Source: Bifidobacterium gallicum DSM 20093 = LMG 11596 (GTDB taxonomy: Bacteria > Actinomycetota > Actinomycetes > Actinomycetales > Bifidobacteriaceae). Taken from it: a stretch of 64,000 nt of DNA. Each line of letters starts with the position of its first letter. Within the stretch, counting starts at the first letter, position 1. The DNA lies in assembly GCF_000741205.1 (NCBI RefSeq), contig NZ_JGYW01000005.1, forward strand, positions 62,001-126,000, read 5' to 3'. Shown piece by piece: positions 1 to 9,551 of the stretch. The notes under the pieces are model-generated. The model did no database searches, was not told where the DNA came from, and was given only the letters and a program-made list of their open reading frames with translations. A program made the position numbers and the translations under genes.

Positions 1-1668
1 GCTCGTGTTCAGGAAGCCAAGCAGATGATTGAAGGCCTGCACAACAACGGCCTGCGCGTGATCATGGATGTGGTGTACAACCATGTTGGCGACTTGAATT
101 CGAACCCGTTCAACCTGACGGTGCCGGGATACTACTTCCGTTACCAGAACGGCTCGCTCGTGTCGAACTCGGGCTGTGGCAACGATACGGCTTCCGAGCG
201 TGCGATGATGCGCAAGTACATTGTGGATTCCGTGACCTACTGGGCCAAGGAATACAACATGGACGGCTTCCGCTTCGACTTGATGGGTCTGCATGACTTG
301 AAGACGATGCAGGCTGTGCGTGCGGCCCTTGACGCCATCGATCCGAGCATCATGATCGTTGGCGAAGGCTGGGACATGAACACCACGATGGACAAGTCGA
401 TGATGTCCACGCAGATCAACGCCAAGGCATTGGAGAATGAGAATTCCTCAGTGTCGTTCTTCAACGATTCGATTCGCGATGGTCTCAAGGGCTCGGTGTT
501 CGATTCGCTTGACACGGGTTACATCTCAGGCAAGCCTGGTATGGAAAAGCTCATGCTGACCAACATGCTGGGTTGCCAGAAGGCTGATGGCCAGGATGCT
601 GCTGAGCAGTGCAACGGTGGTTCGTCGAACTACGCTTCCGCAACACAGGTGGTGCAGTATGTGGAAATCCACGACAACCTGACGCTCAACGACAAGCTTG
701 AAGTGTCGGTGCCCAATGATGATTTGGCCACGCGCATCAAGCGTGCCAAGCTCGCCGACTCCGCCGTGTTCCTGAGCTATGGCATCCCTGAAATCCAACT
801 TGGCCAGGAATTCCTGCGCACCAAGGGCGGCGACGAGAACAGCTACAAGTCGGGTGACAGTGTCAACGCTCTGGATTGGAACCGCATGTCCCAGGATGAG
901 TACGCATCCAGCGTGAACTATGTCAAGGGACTCATCGAGCTGCGCAAGCAGGTCAACGCGCTGCGTCGCGCAGACCACTTCGCAATCAACGAGCAGACCA
1001 AGGTGTTGCAGGCCCAAGACGGCATTGTCGCCTATGAGGTCAAGAACGGTGATGATACCTATATCATCGCGCTCAATGCCAACGAGGATGCCAAGACGTT
1101 GCAAGGTGTCAAGGCTGGAACGTATTCGGTGCTCGTGGGTGATGGCAATGTGGAGCTCGGCACCACGATTGCGCAGCCGGTTCTGACCGCATTGGATGAT
1201 GCCGCTGATACCGACACCACCGATGCTGCCGACACGGTGAGCGGACCGGTCGCCCAGGCTGGAGACCAGCTCGTGATTGGCGCTGACGGTGTGACGCTTG
1301 CGCCGCTGTCCGCCACCGTGCTGACCGACAAGTCCCCGGCGGATCCGTCCGACCCGGCCGATCCGGACAACCCATCCGGCCCGTCCGACCCAGCCGATCC
1401 TGATCATCAGGATGACGAAACGATTGACCGTCCAGGCCAGGATGGAACTCCAGGTGCTAATGGCGCTGATGGAGCGAACGGTGCGGATGGCGTCAACGGT
1501 GCCAACGGTGCTAATGGTGCCAATGGTGTGGATGGCTATTCCTCGCCTATGGCTGCCACGGGTTCTTCGGTGATCGTTGTGGCCGCTATCGCAGTGGCAC
1601 TGCTCATGGCTGGTCTTGCACTGTGCTATGTGCAGCATCTGCGCGGTGCCAAGCAGAACGGACGCTGA
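1..1668 (+). CDS. pulA: Type I pullulanase, cell-wall-anchored, 5' end outside the window
   Basis: This is the 3' part of a GH13 debranching enzyme that hydrolyses alpha-1,6 bonds in pullulan, glycogen or starch; the reading frame is open from base 1, so the gene begins upstream. Counting from the first codon in the window, the GH13 signatures are DVVYNH near residue 23, GFRFD with the nucleophile Asp at residue 93, the general acid Glu at residue 122 (VGEGWD) and the third acidic residue Asp 225 (EIHDN). The catalytic module is followed by a Pro/Asp-rich linker with repeated PSDPADPD, then 11 Gly-X-Y triplets, then MAATGSS, a hydrophobic segment of about 20 residues and a basic tail (HLRGAKQNGR). 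MAATG resembles the LAxTG signal of class E sortases, so covalent wall attachment is inferred. Extracellular glucan breakdown is the expected job. Family call is secure; anchoring is inference. Confidence 0.93.
   Translation, partial: ARVQEAKQMIEGLHNNGLRVIMDVVYNHVGDLNSNPFNLTVPGYYFRYQNGSLVSNSGCGNDTASERAMMRKYIVDSVTYWAKEYNMDGFRFDLMGLHDLKTMQAVRAALDAIDPSIMIVGEGWDMNTTMDKSMMSTQINAKALENENSSVSFFNDSIRDGLKGSVFDSLDTGYISGKPGMEKLMLTNMLGCQKADGQDAAEQCNGGSSNYASATQVVQYVEIHDNLTLNDKLEVSVPNDDLATRIKRAKLADSAVFLSYGIPEIQLGQEFLRTKGGDENSYKSGDSVNALDWNRMSQDEYASSVNYVKGLIELRKQVNALRRADHFAINEQTKVLQAQDGIVAYEVKNGDDTYIIALNANEDAKTLQGVKAGTYSVLVGDGNVELGTTIAQPVLTALDDAADTDTTDAADTVSGPVAQAGDQLVIGADGVTLAPLSATVLTDKSPADPSDPADPDNPSGPSDPADPDHQDDETIDRPGQDGTPGANGADGANGADGVNGANGANGANGVDGYSSPMAATGSSVIVVAAIAVALLMAGLALCYVQHLRGAKQNGR
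1435..1536 (+). repeat. Collagen-like Gly-X-Y triplet tract in the pullulanase
   Basis: Eleven consecutive Gly-X-Y triplets (GQD GTP GAN GAD GAN GAD and so on), closed by a twelfth Gly codon, lie between the catalytic part and the wall-sorting region. At DNA level this is a degenerate 9-base repeat. Such tracts are a known stalk or spacer type in surface proteins and tend to change in copy number. Confidence 0.8.
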
Positions 1669-1681
1669 AAGCGCCTGTGCA

Positions 1682-1705
1682 TGCTCATTGAACGAACAAT
1701 GAGCA
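1682..1705. terminator. Perfect 9-bp hairpin after the pullulanase
   Basis: Arms TGCTCATTG and CAATGAGCA with a six-base loop (AACGAA), 13 bases after the stop codon. No T-run follows, so it may act as a 3' stabilising hairpin ahead of the stronger terminator at 1716. Confidence 0.5.
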
Positions 1706-1715
1706 AGTGAAGGGG

Positions 1716-1747
1716 AAAGCCCGGACCATCATGGTCCGGGCTTTCTT
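1716..1747 (+). terminator. Rho-independent terminator of the pullulanase gene
   Basis: A 12-bp perfect stem (AAAGCCCGGACC / GGTCCGGGCTTT) with loop ATCAT, followed by TTTCTT. Confidence 0.85.
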
Positions 1748-1832
1748 CATGGCTGGAGGTTGTCATGATTATTGCTGCCCGCAATCTGGCATGAATGCTG
1801 CTGTGCAAACGATCGCACTTACAATAGGGGGC

Positions 1833-2261
1833 ATGCAGATTTCGAGTCGATTCACCATGGCGGTGCATGTGATGGTAGCCATTGATGTCTACTCATCGGA
1901 CCATAAAGTCACGAGCACGTTCCTGGCCAAAAGCGTCAACGCGAATCCCGTGATTATTCGCCGGCTCATCCAACAATTGAAAAATGACGATTTGATCACT
2001 GTCACGCGAGGCGCCGGAGGCGCCGTATTGGCCCGCGACCCTCAAGACATTACGTTACTTGACATTTTTGATGCTGTTGAAGCGGTCGATGATGCGGGAT
2101 TGTTCAATTTCCATGACAATCCAGGGCGCAGCGAGCCGGTGGGACGGCATATCCATGATGTGCTCGATGTGCGGCTTGACCGTGTGCATGCCGCCATGGA
2201 ACGTGAATTGCAGTCCATGACGGTCGCGGATTTGGCGCAACACATGCGCACATTTATGTGA
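1833..2261 (+). CDS. Rrf2-family transcriptional regulator, YwnA-like
   Basis: This 142-residue protein has the Rrf2 layout: an N-terminal winged helix-turn-helix (residues about 8-62, ending in the wing TRGAGGAVLARD) and a C-terminal dimerisation helix. It contains no cysteine, so it cannot carry the Fe-S cluster of IscR or NsrR; that places it with the YwnA-like members, which sense other signals. The open frame runs upstream to 1707, but the ATG at 1833, with AGGGGG just before it, gives the normal family N-terminus. The GGG tract is only one or two bases from the ATG, so translation might be leaderless; TACAAT at 1820-1825 could be a -10 box. It stands alone, with a terminator upstream and pyrG downstream, so its target is not evident. 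The suf operon lies 3.7 kb away; regulation of it would be speculation. Confidence 0.85.
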   Translation: MQISSRFTMAVHVMVAIDVYSSDHKVTSTFLAKSVNANPVIIRRLIQQLKNDDLITVTRGAGGAVLARDPQDITLLDIFDAVEAVDDAGLFNFHDNPGRSEPVGRHIHDVLDVRLDRVHAAMERELQSMTVADLAQHMRTFM

Positions 2262-2331
2262 CAAGCATGTTCGTTGTGATACCCCCCGTGCCAACACGCC
2301 GCGTCACGGCAAAATGATAGGCTGAAGTTCC

Positions 2332-3996
2332 ATGGTTAGAAGCAAACATGGCAATTCCCAAGAGCACGTTACCAAGCATATTTTCGTTACTGGTGGTGTG
2401 GTCTCCTCCCTTGGTAAAGGTCTGACGGCATCCTCCCTCGGACGTCTGTTGCGCAGCCGCGGCATCCATGTGCTGCAGCAGAAACTTGATCCATATATCA
2501 ACGTTGATCCAGGCACCATGAACCCGCTCCAACATGGTGAAGTCTATGTTACTGAAGATGGTGCCGAAACCGATCTGGACATCGGCCATTATGAGCGCTT
2601 CCTTGATGTGTTCCTCAGCCAGAAGGCCAATGTGACCACGGGACAGATTTATCAGGAAGTGTTGCGCAAAGAGCGCGCCGGTGAATACTTGGGCCAGTGC
2701 GTGCAGGTGATTCCGCATATCACGAATGAAATCAAATCGCGTATGCGTGCCCAGGCTTCCGACGATGTCGATGTGATCATCACGGAAATCGGCGGTACTG
2801 TCGGTGACATTGAATCCCAGCCATTCCTTGAGGCCGCCCGCGAGGTGCGTCGTGAACTGGGACCGGACAACTGCATGTTTGTGCATGTGTCACTCGTGCC
2901 ATACATCGCCGCCGCCCACGAACTCAAGACAAAGCCCACACAGCATTCGGTCATGATGCTGCGCCAGCTCGGCATCACGCCGGATGCGCTCGTGTTGCGT
3001 TCCGACCGCAAGCTCAATGAATCCATCAAGGCCAAGATCTCGCTGATGTGCGATGTGGACGCTGAAGGCGTGGTCAACTGCGTGGACGCGCCAAGCATTT
3101 ACGATGTGCCCAAGACGCTGTTCGATGAGGGTCTTGACACCTATATGGTGCGCGAACTGGGCTTGCCGTTCCATGATGTGGATTGGGACGAATGGGAAGA
3201 CCTGCTTGAGCGTGTGCATCATCCCAAGCATGAGGTCAACATTGCCATTGTGGGCAAATACATTGATTTGCCCGATGCCTATCTGTCGGTCACCGAGGCT
3301 ATCAAGGCAGGTGGTTTTGCCAATTACGCCAAGGTGAACGTCAAGTGGGTTGCAGCCGACTTGTGCGAAACAGAAGAAGGCGCCGCATCGGCGCTCAACC
3401 AGGTGGATGGCATTGTGATCCCTGGCGGTTTCGGCATTCGAGGCATTGAAGGCAAAATCGGCGCACTGCGCTACGCGCGTGAACACGGATTGCCCACGCT
3501 GGGCCTGTGCTTGGGGCTGCAGTCCATGGTCATTGAGTATGCGCGCGATGTGCTCGGCATCGCGGACGCCAATTCGTCCGAGTTTGAGCCGGATTGCGCC
3601 CATCCTGTCATTGCGACGATGGAAGAACAGAAGGACATTGTGGCCGGCAACGGTGATATGGGCCATACGATGCGTTTGGGCTCGTATCCGGCTGAACTGC
3701 TCGAAGGCTCTCTTGTAGCCGATTTGTATGGCACCACGCATGTGACCGAACGTCATCGTCATCGTTATGAGGTCAATGTGGCCTACAAGGATGCGCTGCG
3801 TGAAGGTGGTCTCGTCATTTCAGGCCAGAGCCCGGACGGTGAATTGACCGAATTCGTGGAGTTGCCGCGCGACGTGCATCCGTTCTTCGTCGCCACGCAG
3901 GCTCATCCTGAATTCAAGTCCCGTCCAACCAAGCCGCACCCATTGTTTGCAGGCCTGGTGCAGGCGGCACTTGACCATCAGGAAGCACGCCAGTAA
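2332..3996 (+). CDS. pyrG: CTP synthase
   Basis: Makes CTP from UTP, ATP and glutamine in the cytoplasm, the last step of de novo pyrimidine nucleotide synthesis. The 554-residue length is standard. The N-terminal amidoligase domain opens with the P-loop region [13 protein letters not shown] (residues about 18-30) and the UTP/CTP-binding segment follows. The C-terminal class I glutamine amidotransferase domain starts near residue 300; its nucleophile is Cys393 in GLCLGLQ and the His/Glu pair is H525/E527 in AHPEF. All key residues are present. No better start lies closer to the conserved N-terminus, so the ATG at 2332 is kept. It has its own transcription unit here, bounded downstream by a long hairpin at 4027-4081. 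Confidence 0.98.
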   Translation: MVRSKHGNSQEHVTKHIFVTGGVVSSLGKGLTASSLGRLLRSRGIHVLQQKLDPYINVDPGTMNPLQHGEVYVTEDGAETDLDIGHYERFLDVFLSQKANVTTGQIYQEVLRKERAGEYLGQCVQVIPHITNEIKSRMRAQASDDVDVIITEIGGTVGDIESQPFLEAAREVRRELGPDNCMFVHVSLVPYIAAAHELKTKPTQHSVMMLRQLGITPDALVLRSDRKLNESIKAKISLMCDVDAEGVVNCVDAPSIYDVPKTLFDEGLDTYMVRELGLPFHDVDWDEWEDLLERVHHPKHEVNIAIVGKYIDLPDAYLSVTEAIKAGGFANYAKVNVKWVAADLCETEEGAASALNQVDGIVIPGGFGIRGIEGKIGALRYAREHGLPTLGLCLGLQSMVIEYARDVLGIADANSSEFEPDCAHPVIATMEEQKDIVAGNGDMGHTMRLGSYPAELLEGSLVADLYGTTHVTERHRHRYEVNVAYKDALREGGLVISGQSPDGELTEFVELPRDVHPFFVATQAHPEFKSRPTKPHPLFAGLVQAALDHQEARQ

Positions 3997-4026
3997 GCAT
4001 CGTAAAGATACCGGTGCTGTGAGTTG

Positions 4027-4081
4027 CTCAGCCCGCGTTGAACAGAAATACATCTTTGTATAGTGTTCAGCGCGGGCTGAG
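4027..4081. terminator. Very long hairpin after pyrG, no U-tract
   Basis: Outer arms CTCAGCCCGCG and CGCGGGCTGAG pair perfectly, continue through a G-U pair and TGAACA/TGTTCA, and are capped by an inner ATACA/TGTAT stem with loop TCTT. The 55-base element is almost wholly paired. It is followed by GTGCTGCC, not by a T-run, so it is an atypical terminator or a processing/stability element. Confidence 0.6.
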
Positions 4082-4275
4082 TGCTGCCTACCGCCAGCAG
4101 ACGACCCAAATACAGGGTGCCTCGAGCCCGTGAAAAACTTGAAGAAATTGCGAAAAACGAGCAGGTTTATGGACTACGGCGGGGGTAAGGCTTACGATGA
4201 ACGTTGCGTACGATGATACGCAGGGTGATTATTGCCCAACGTAAGATACCTATTCCAACAAGCTATGAGGTGGAC

Positions 4276-5787
4276 ATGTCAGTGGTACCGCAACCGGATC
4301 CGATGGCGAACGCTCAAGTGAGTCAACGCAAGAAGCGTCACATCTGGCCGTGGATTGTGGGTGTAATCGTGGTGCTTGCGGCCTGCGTGACTGGCATCGT
4401 ACTGTTTTTCCAGTCACATGTGCTGCCGGGTGTGAGCTTGTGGGGACAGGACATGACCGGCAAAAGCCGCGCACAAGTCGTGCAATTCGTGGAAGACTGT
4501 GCCGCCAACACGGCGGTGAGTGTATCGTATAACGGGACTGAACAACGTATCACGTTGGCTGATATCGGCATGCAAACCGATCCGCAGGCACTGGCTGATG
4601 CAACAATGTCAGCCAAGCGAGATGGCAATGTATTCACCAAATATATGCCGTGGAGCCAGGACGCAGTCGACGGGGGATTGGACGCTACCAAGGCCGACGC
4701 GACGAAACTCAATGCCAAATTCAATCAGCAGGTCAACGATCCCAAGGACGCTACCGTCACGCTCAATGAAGAAGGCACGTCATTCGTGACGTCTCCGGCT
4801 GTCAATTCGCAAGGACTTGCGGTCAAGCCTGTCGCTGATCAACTGGTAGCCGCCGTCAACGGCACGGATACCCACGCGCGAGCGGTACAAGCCACCGTCG
4901 AAACGATTGAACCGGCTATCACCGACGTCAAGGCCCAACAGGCTGCCGATACGTTGAACGGTTATATCACCAACCCGATCACGTTCACGATGAACGATGA
5001 GACGATTGCCAAACTTGATCCTGCCGGCCTGGCCAAGGTGTCCAGCGTGGACGTGTCGGAGACGACCGGAGAGCACCAAGTGCGTAAAGGCAACGTGTTA
5101 TTCGATGTGCAAGCCATCAAGGACTATTTCACGAACGACATCCAACCGACGTTGTCTTCCACTAAGGAAGACCGTGTGGTGTTGACGGGCAATGATGGTG
5201 AAGTGATCAAGGTCATCTCGGAAGGCCATGACGGCGTGACATTGGCCGACAATGCGGCGGACGCCATCCTGACCCAGGCTCCGGCAGTGCTCGAGGGCAA
5301 ATCCCCGTCCATTGTGCTGGCGGGCAAGGTCGATCCAATGAAGGTGACTGAAACCAAACGCAACGTGGTGGTCGACCTGTCAGACCGCAAAGTGTATGCC
5401 TATGAGAACGGCAAACTGGTGCGCAGTTTCAATGCGTCGGTTGGTCAAGGCAACAACGTGCAGACGGGCGCTTGTGCGGGCGATTTGTGCACGCCGCTGG
5501 GTGATTTTGACGTGTGGCTCAAATACGAATCGCAAGACATGAGCGGCAACTTGACCTTGTCTGACGGTACCAAGGAAAGCTGGGATGTCAAAGGAGTCGG
5601 GTTCGTCAACTACTTCTCGCGTTCAGGCTGTGCAATCCATCGCATCGCGACGTCATACGCCGTCAATGATGCCAATATTCCAGCCATGGGCAATACATCG
5701 CATGGTTGCGTGGGCATTGGCTGGGATGTGGCCCCATGGTTCTTTGAATTTGCTGTGGAAGGCACTCCCGTGCACGTGCAGCAGTAA
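4276..5787 (+). CDS. L,D-transpeptidase (YkuD domain), membrane-anchored
   Basis: Predicted to form 3-3 cross-links in peptidoglycan or to attach proteins to it. The 503-residue protein has a basic cytoplasmic start (QRKKRH), a single membrane segment at about residues 24-45, a long extracellular region resembling the peptidoglycan-binding repeats found upstream of YkuD in actinobacteria, and a C-terminal YkuD domain beginning near residue 360. The catalytic signature is SHGCVGIG with the nucleophile Cys478, preceded by the conserved His in the AIHRIATS stretch. The ATG at 4276 is chosen over one at 4204 because GAGGTGG lies a few bases upstream and because the protein then starts just before the membrane segment. 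A separate unit between two hairpin elements. Family call firm, exact reaction inferred. Confidence 0.9.
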   Translation: MSVVPQPDPMANAQVSQRKKRHIWPWIVGVIVVLAACVTGIVLFFQSHVLPGVSLWGQDMTGKSRAQVVQFVEDCAANTAVSVSYNGTEQRITLADIGMQTDPQALADATMSAKRDGNVFTKYMPWSQDAVDGGLDATKADATKLNAKFNQQVNDPKDATVTLNEEGTSFVTSPAVNSQGLAVKPVADQLVAAVNGTDTHARAVQATVETIEPAITDVKAQQAADTLNGYITNPITFTMNDETIAKLDPAGLAKVSSVDVSETTGEHQVRKGNVLFDVQAIKDYFTNDIQPTLSSTKEDRVVLTGNDGEVIKVISEGHDGVTLADNAADAILTQAPAVLEGKSPSIVLAGKVDPMKVTETKRNVVVDLSDRKVYAYENGKLVRSFNASVGQGNNVQTGACAGDLCTPLGDFDVWLKYESQDMSGNLTLSDGTKESWDVKGVGFVNYFSRSGCAIHRIATSYAVNDANIPAMGNTSHGCVGIGWDVAPWFFEFAVEGTPVHVQQ

Positions 5788-5857
5788 GCTGGAACATCCC
5801 ATCCGATAAGACTGGCCAAGACACAGCGCAAACGTTCGCTGTGGTATTGCTCACAAC

Positions 5858-5899
5858 GGCCGGCGTTGCCACTGGTTATTCGTTGCAACGCCGGCCTTT
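5858..5899 (+). terminator. Terminator after the L,D-transpeptidase gene
   Basis: A 12-bp stem GGCCGGCGTTGC / GCAACGCCGGCC followed by TTT. A smaller hairpin (ACAGCG/CGCTGT) lies just before it at 5823-5842. Confidence 0.75.
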
Positions 5900-5996
5900 G
5901 TGTAATGTTGACGCTCTTGAAAGAACCACTGGCATTTACACGGCCAAACTGTTAGGTTAATGGATGGAAACCAACCGAAGAACAGAAGAGGCAACG

Positions 5997-7493
5997 GTGG
6001 CAAATCCCCAAGAACCGAATGCCGCGGCTGACGTCGAGATGAGCCAGTACCTGGCAGACAGGGCTCGCGTCAACGAGGAAAAAATTAAACAGGATGATGC
6101 AATCATCGACCAGTTTGGCGAATACACGTATGGCTGGCATGATTCCGATGCCGCAGGTGAGGCTGCGAAAAAAGGCATTGACGAACAAGTTGTGCGCGAA
6201 ATTTCCGCAGACAAGCATGAGCCTGAATGGATGCTCGACATGCGTCTGAAAGGCTATCGTGCGTTCGTTGACATGCCGATGCCTGACTGGGGTGTCGATT
6301 TGACGGGCTTCAATGCCGATGATTTCAAGTACTATGTCAAGCCTGTGGGCAAGCAGGCCGCCACATGGGAAGACCTGCCTGACGACATCCGTACGACCTA
6401 CGACCGTCTCGGCATCCCCGAAGCCGAGAAGAGCCGGCTCGTGTCCGGCGTCGCCGCCCAGTATGAGTCGGAAGTCATCTATAACTCGATTCAGGAAGAT
6501 TTGGCCGCGCAGGGTGTCATTTTTGTGGACACCGACACGGCAGTGCGTGAATACCCTGAACTTGTGCGCAAGTGGTTTGGTAAAGTCGTGCCGCCCGACG
6601 ACAACAAGTTTGGCGCGTTGAACACGGCCGCGTGGTCAGGAGGTTCGTTCGTATACGTGCCCAAGGGTGTGCATGTGGATATCCCGTTGCAGGCCTATTT
6701 CCGTATCAACACACCGAACATGGGCCAGTTCGAGCGCACGTTGATCATTGCTGATGAAGGCTCCTACGTACATTACGTTGAGGGCTGCACGGCCCCGATC
6801 TATTCCACTGATTCGCTGCATGCGGCCATCGTCGAAATCGTGGTGGAAAAGAACGCGCGTGTGCGCTACACGACCGTGCAGAACTGGTCGAACAACGTCT
6901 ACAATCTCGTCACGCAGCGCGCCTATGTGCGTGAAGGCGGCACGATGGAATGGGTCGACGGCAACATCGGTTCCAAGGCCACGATGAAGTATCCGGCTTG
7001 CATTCTCGCCGAACCGTATGCCAACGCGTCCACGATGTCGCTCGGTTTCGCCGGTGCCGGCCAGTATCAGGACACTGGTGCCAAGATGATTCATCTGGCT
7101 CCGCACACGAGCTCCACGATTGTGGCCAAGTCCATTTCCCGTGGCGGCGGCCGTTCAGCCTACCGCGGTCTGGTCAAGATTGTCGAGGGTGCTGAAGGTT
7201 CCAGTTCGAACGTCGTATGCGATGCGTTGCTCGTCGACGATTTTTCGCGTTCCGATACCTATCCGCATGTTGACGTGCGTGAGGATGACGTGTCGATGGC
7301 TCACGAGGCTACCGTTTCCAAGGTTTCTGAAGACCAGCTGTTCTATCTGATGAGCCGCGGCCTGGAAGAAAAGGAAGCCATGGCCATGATTGTGCGCGGC
7401 TTTGTCGAGCCGATCAGCCGTGAGCTGCCTATGGAATACGCATTGGAACTCAACAGGCTTGTTGAACTGCAAATGGAAGGATCGGTGGGCTGA
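5997..7493 (+). CDS. sufB: Fe-S cluster assembly scaffold SufB
   Basis: Scaffold subunit of the SufBCD complex, on which Fe-S clusters are built before transfer to apoproteins. The product (498 residues) carries the beta-helix SufB core with the family stretch [10 protein letters not shown] near residue 220 and the C-terminal SufBD segment [16 protein letters not shown]. An in-frame ATG exists at 5964, but the GTG at 5997 has the purine-rich AGAAGAGG at a proper distance and gives the usual N-terminus, so it is preferred. It is the first gene of a tight co-directional operon sufB-sufD-sufC-sufS-sufU-MIP18 gene; sufD begins four bases after its stop codon. No SufR or IscR-type regulator gene is adjacent. 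Confidence 0.97.
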   Translation: MANPQEPNAAADVEMSQYLADRARVNEEKIKQDDAIIDQFGEYTYGWHDSDAAGEAAKKGIDEQVVREISADKHEPEWMLDMRLKGYRAFVDMPMPDWGVDLTGFNADDFKYYVKPVGKQAATWEDLPDDIRTTYDRLGIPEAEKSRLVSGVAAQYESEVIYNSIQEDLAAQGVIFVDTDTAVREYPELVRKWFGKVVPPDDNKFGALNTAAWSGGSFVYVPKGVHVDIPLQAYFRINTPNMGQFERTLIIADEGSYVHYVEGCTAPIYSTDSLHAAIVEIVVEKNARVRYTTVQNWSNNVYNLVTQRAYVREGGTMEWVDGNIGSKATMKYPACILAEPYANASTMSLGFAGAGQYQDTGAKMIHLAPHTSSTIVAKSISRGGGRSAYRGLVKIVEGAEGSSSNVVCDALLVDDFSRSDTYPHVDVREDDVSMAHEATVSKVSEDQLFYLMSRGLEEKEAMAMIVRGFVEPISRELPMEYALELNRLVELQMEGSVG

Positions 7494-7496
7494 TTT

Positions 7497-8726
7497 ATGG
7501 CTACCGTCAAGGAAATCAACATTCCGGTAGCGGACCCTCACGATCCGTACAAGGTTCCCGCTGCCATGCCGTCGAGCGCTGACCGTGCGCCGCGCTCATT
7601 CTCACTCGACGATTTCGCTGTGCCGTCCCGTAAGCAGGATGATTTTCGTTTTACTCCTGTGGACCGCATCAACGAATTCTTCGTGCCATTCACCGCGTCA
7701 GGACGCACGCATGTCACAATCAGTGACATGAAAGGCCACAAGCTCGACGCGGCCAAGGTCGAGGCTACGCGTGAAGCCATGGGCGAGCGCTATTCGGGCA
7801 AAGTGTCCAAACCGAACGACCGTCCCTCGGTGGTGCAGTGGAACGCCAGCGCCGAGGCGGTAATCGTGCATATCAAGCATGATCTTGACGAACCGGTGCT
7901 TGTCAAGGTGGAAGGCAGCGGTATGGATATGGATGCGTTGCATCTGGTGATTCATGCCGATGCCAATGTGCATGCCGATGTGGTGGTGCAGCATAGCGGT
8001 ATGGCTATGCTGGCTGAAGGTGTGGAAATTACGACAGGGGAGGATTCCCAGATTTCCACGACGTTTGTGCAGGAATGGCAGGCGGGTTCCAAACATGTGG
8101 GCAACCATCGCATCCATGTGGGCAAGGGCGCGAGCTTGCGCCATGCCGTCGTGACGTTGGGTGGCGATGTGGTGCGCATCCGCATGGATCAGGATTTTGG
8201 TGGCGACCATGGTGATGTGAACATGCTCGGCATCTATTTTGTGGATCCGGGCGAGCATATTGAGCATCGCACAATGGTTGTGCATAACGAACCCGATTGC
8301 AAGTCCCGCGTGGTATACAAAGGTGCGTTGAGCGGTAAGGGCGCGCACTCCACATGGGTTGGCAACGCACTGATTGAGCCCACCGCTCCAGGTACCGATT
8401 CCTATGAGCTCAACCGTAATCTTGTGCTCACGCCTGGTGCTATTGCCGATTCCGAACCGAACCTGGAAATCGAGAACGGTGATATCATCGGTGCCGGCCA
8501 CGCCAGCTCCGTCGGACGTTTTGATGACGAGGAATTGTTCTATTTGCAATCACGCGGTATCAGCGAACGCGAGGCGCGCAAGCTTGTGGTCCGTGGATTC
8601 TTCGCGGAGCTCATTGAGGAAATTGGCGTGGACGCCATTTCCGGCCATCTTATGGATGCCATCGACCGTCGTCTGGCACGTAGCGAAACCCCCAACTCCG
8701 ATTCCGTCTTCGAGGAGGACAAGTAA
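7497..8726 (+). CDS. sufD: Fe-S cluster assembly protein SufD
   Basis: Partner of SufB in the SufBC2D scaffold complex, needed for iron entry and ATPase coupling. The 409-residue protein has the SufBD C-terminal core, seen in FDDEELFYLQSRGISEREA, which parallels the same segment in SufB. The variable N-terminal region (about residues 1-150) is followed by the beta-helix. It starts at an ATG four bases after sufB, which indicates translational coupling, and ends two bases before sufC. Nothing unusual is visible. Confidence 0.95.
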   Translation: MATVKEINIPVADPHDPYKVPAAMPSSADRAPRSFSLDDFAVPSRKQDDFRFTPVDRINEFFVPFTASGRTHVTISDMKGHKLDAAKVEATREAMGERYSGKVSKPNDRPSVVQWNASAEAVIVHIKHDLDEPVLVKVEGSGMDMDALHLVIHADANVHADVVVQHSGMAMLAEGVEITTGEDSQISTTFVQEWQAGSKHVGNHRIHVGKGASLRHAVVTLGGDVVRIRMDQDFGGDHGDVNMLGIYFVDPGEHIEHRTMVVHNEPDCKSRVVYKGALSGKGAHSTWVGNALIEPTAPGTDSYELNRNLVLTPGAIADSEPNLEIENGDIIGAGHASSVGRFDDEELFYLQSRGISEREARKLVVRGFFAELIEEIGVDAISGHLMDAIDRRLARSETPNSDSVFEEDK

Positions 8727-8728
8727 TC

Positions 8729-9505
8729 ATGCATACATTGGAAATCAAGGATCTGTACGCCTCCGTCGAAACGAAGGAAGGCCGCAAGCAAATTCTCAAA
8801 GGTGTCAATCTCACGGTCAAATCTGGTGAAACGCATGCCATCATGGGACCGAACGGTTCGGGCAAATCGACACTGGCATACACCTTGGCCGGACATCCCA
8901 AGTATGAGATCGAGCAGGGCCAGGCGTTGCTTGATGGCCAGGATTTGCTGTTGATGACGCCGGATGAGCGAGCCAAGGCTGGTCTGTTTTTGGCTATGCA
9001 GTATCCCGTTGAAGTGCCGGGTGTGTCGATGACGAACTTCTTGCGCACGGCCAAAACCGAAGTGGATGGCAAAGCGCCTGCAATCCGCACGTGGACCAAG
9101 GAACTCACTGAAGCGATGAAGCGCCTGAAGATGGATCCCAAGTTCGCTACGCGTTCGGTCAATGAGGGCTTTTCTGGTGGCGAGAAGAAGCGTGCTGAAG
9201 TGCTGCAACTTGAGATGCTGGCTCCGAAGTTCGCCATCCTCGACGAAACCGACTCAGGCCTGGATGTGGATGCGTTGCGTATTGTGTCGGAAGGTGTGAA
9301 CCGTGCCAAGGAGAAAGACAACTTCGGCATTCTGATGGTCACGCATTACACGCGTATCCTCAAATACATCAAGCCGGACATCGTGCATGTATTTGCCGAT
9401 GGCCACTTCGTGAAGACCGGTGGACCTGAATTGGCTGACGAACTGGAAGAACGCGGTTACGACGAGTTCATGCCGGAAGGCGCTTCGGAATCGGCATTGG
9501 CCTGA
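8729..9505 (+). CDS. sufC: Fe-S cluster assembly ATPase SufC
   Basis: ABC-type ATPase that drives conformational change in the SufBCD scaffold; it is cytoplasmic and not a transporter. Walker A is GPNGSGKS near residues 40-47, the signature is SGGEKKRAE and the Walker B region is ILDETDSGLD, a D/E-T-D variant typical of SufC. Length (258 residues) matches the family. GGAGGACAAG before the ATG is a strong ribosome binding site inside the end of sufD. Third gene of the suf operon. Confidence 0.97.
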   Translation: MHTLEIKDLYASVETKEGRKQILKGVNLTVKSGETHAIMGPNGSGKSTLAYTLAGHPKYEIEQGQALLDGQDLLLMTPDERAKAGLFLAMQYPVEVPGVSMTNFLRTAKTEVDGKAPAIRTWTKELTEAMKRLKMDPKFATRSVNEGFSGGEKKRAEVLQLEMLAPKFAILDETDSGLDVDALRIVSEGVNRAKEKDNFGILMVTHYTRILKYIKPDIVHVFADGHFVKTGGPELADELEERGYDEFMPEGASESALA

Positions 9506-9551
9506 TTGCGTAACATTCACATATCATCCCATCGGCGTTGAAGGAGTAGCA

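Noticed and set aside
526-1638. 370-codon minus-strand open frame opposite the pullulanase
   Set aside because: Repetitive and without family features; arises from the Gly-X-Y repeat and codon bias.
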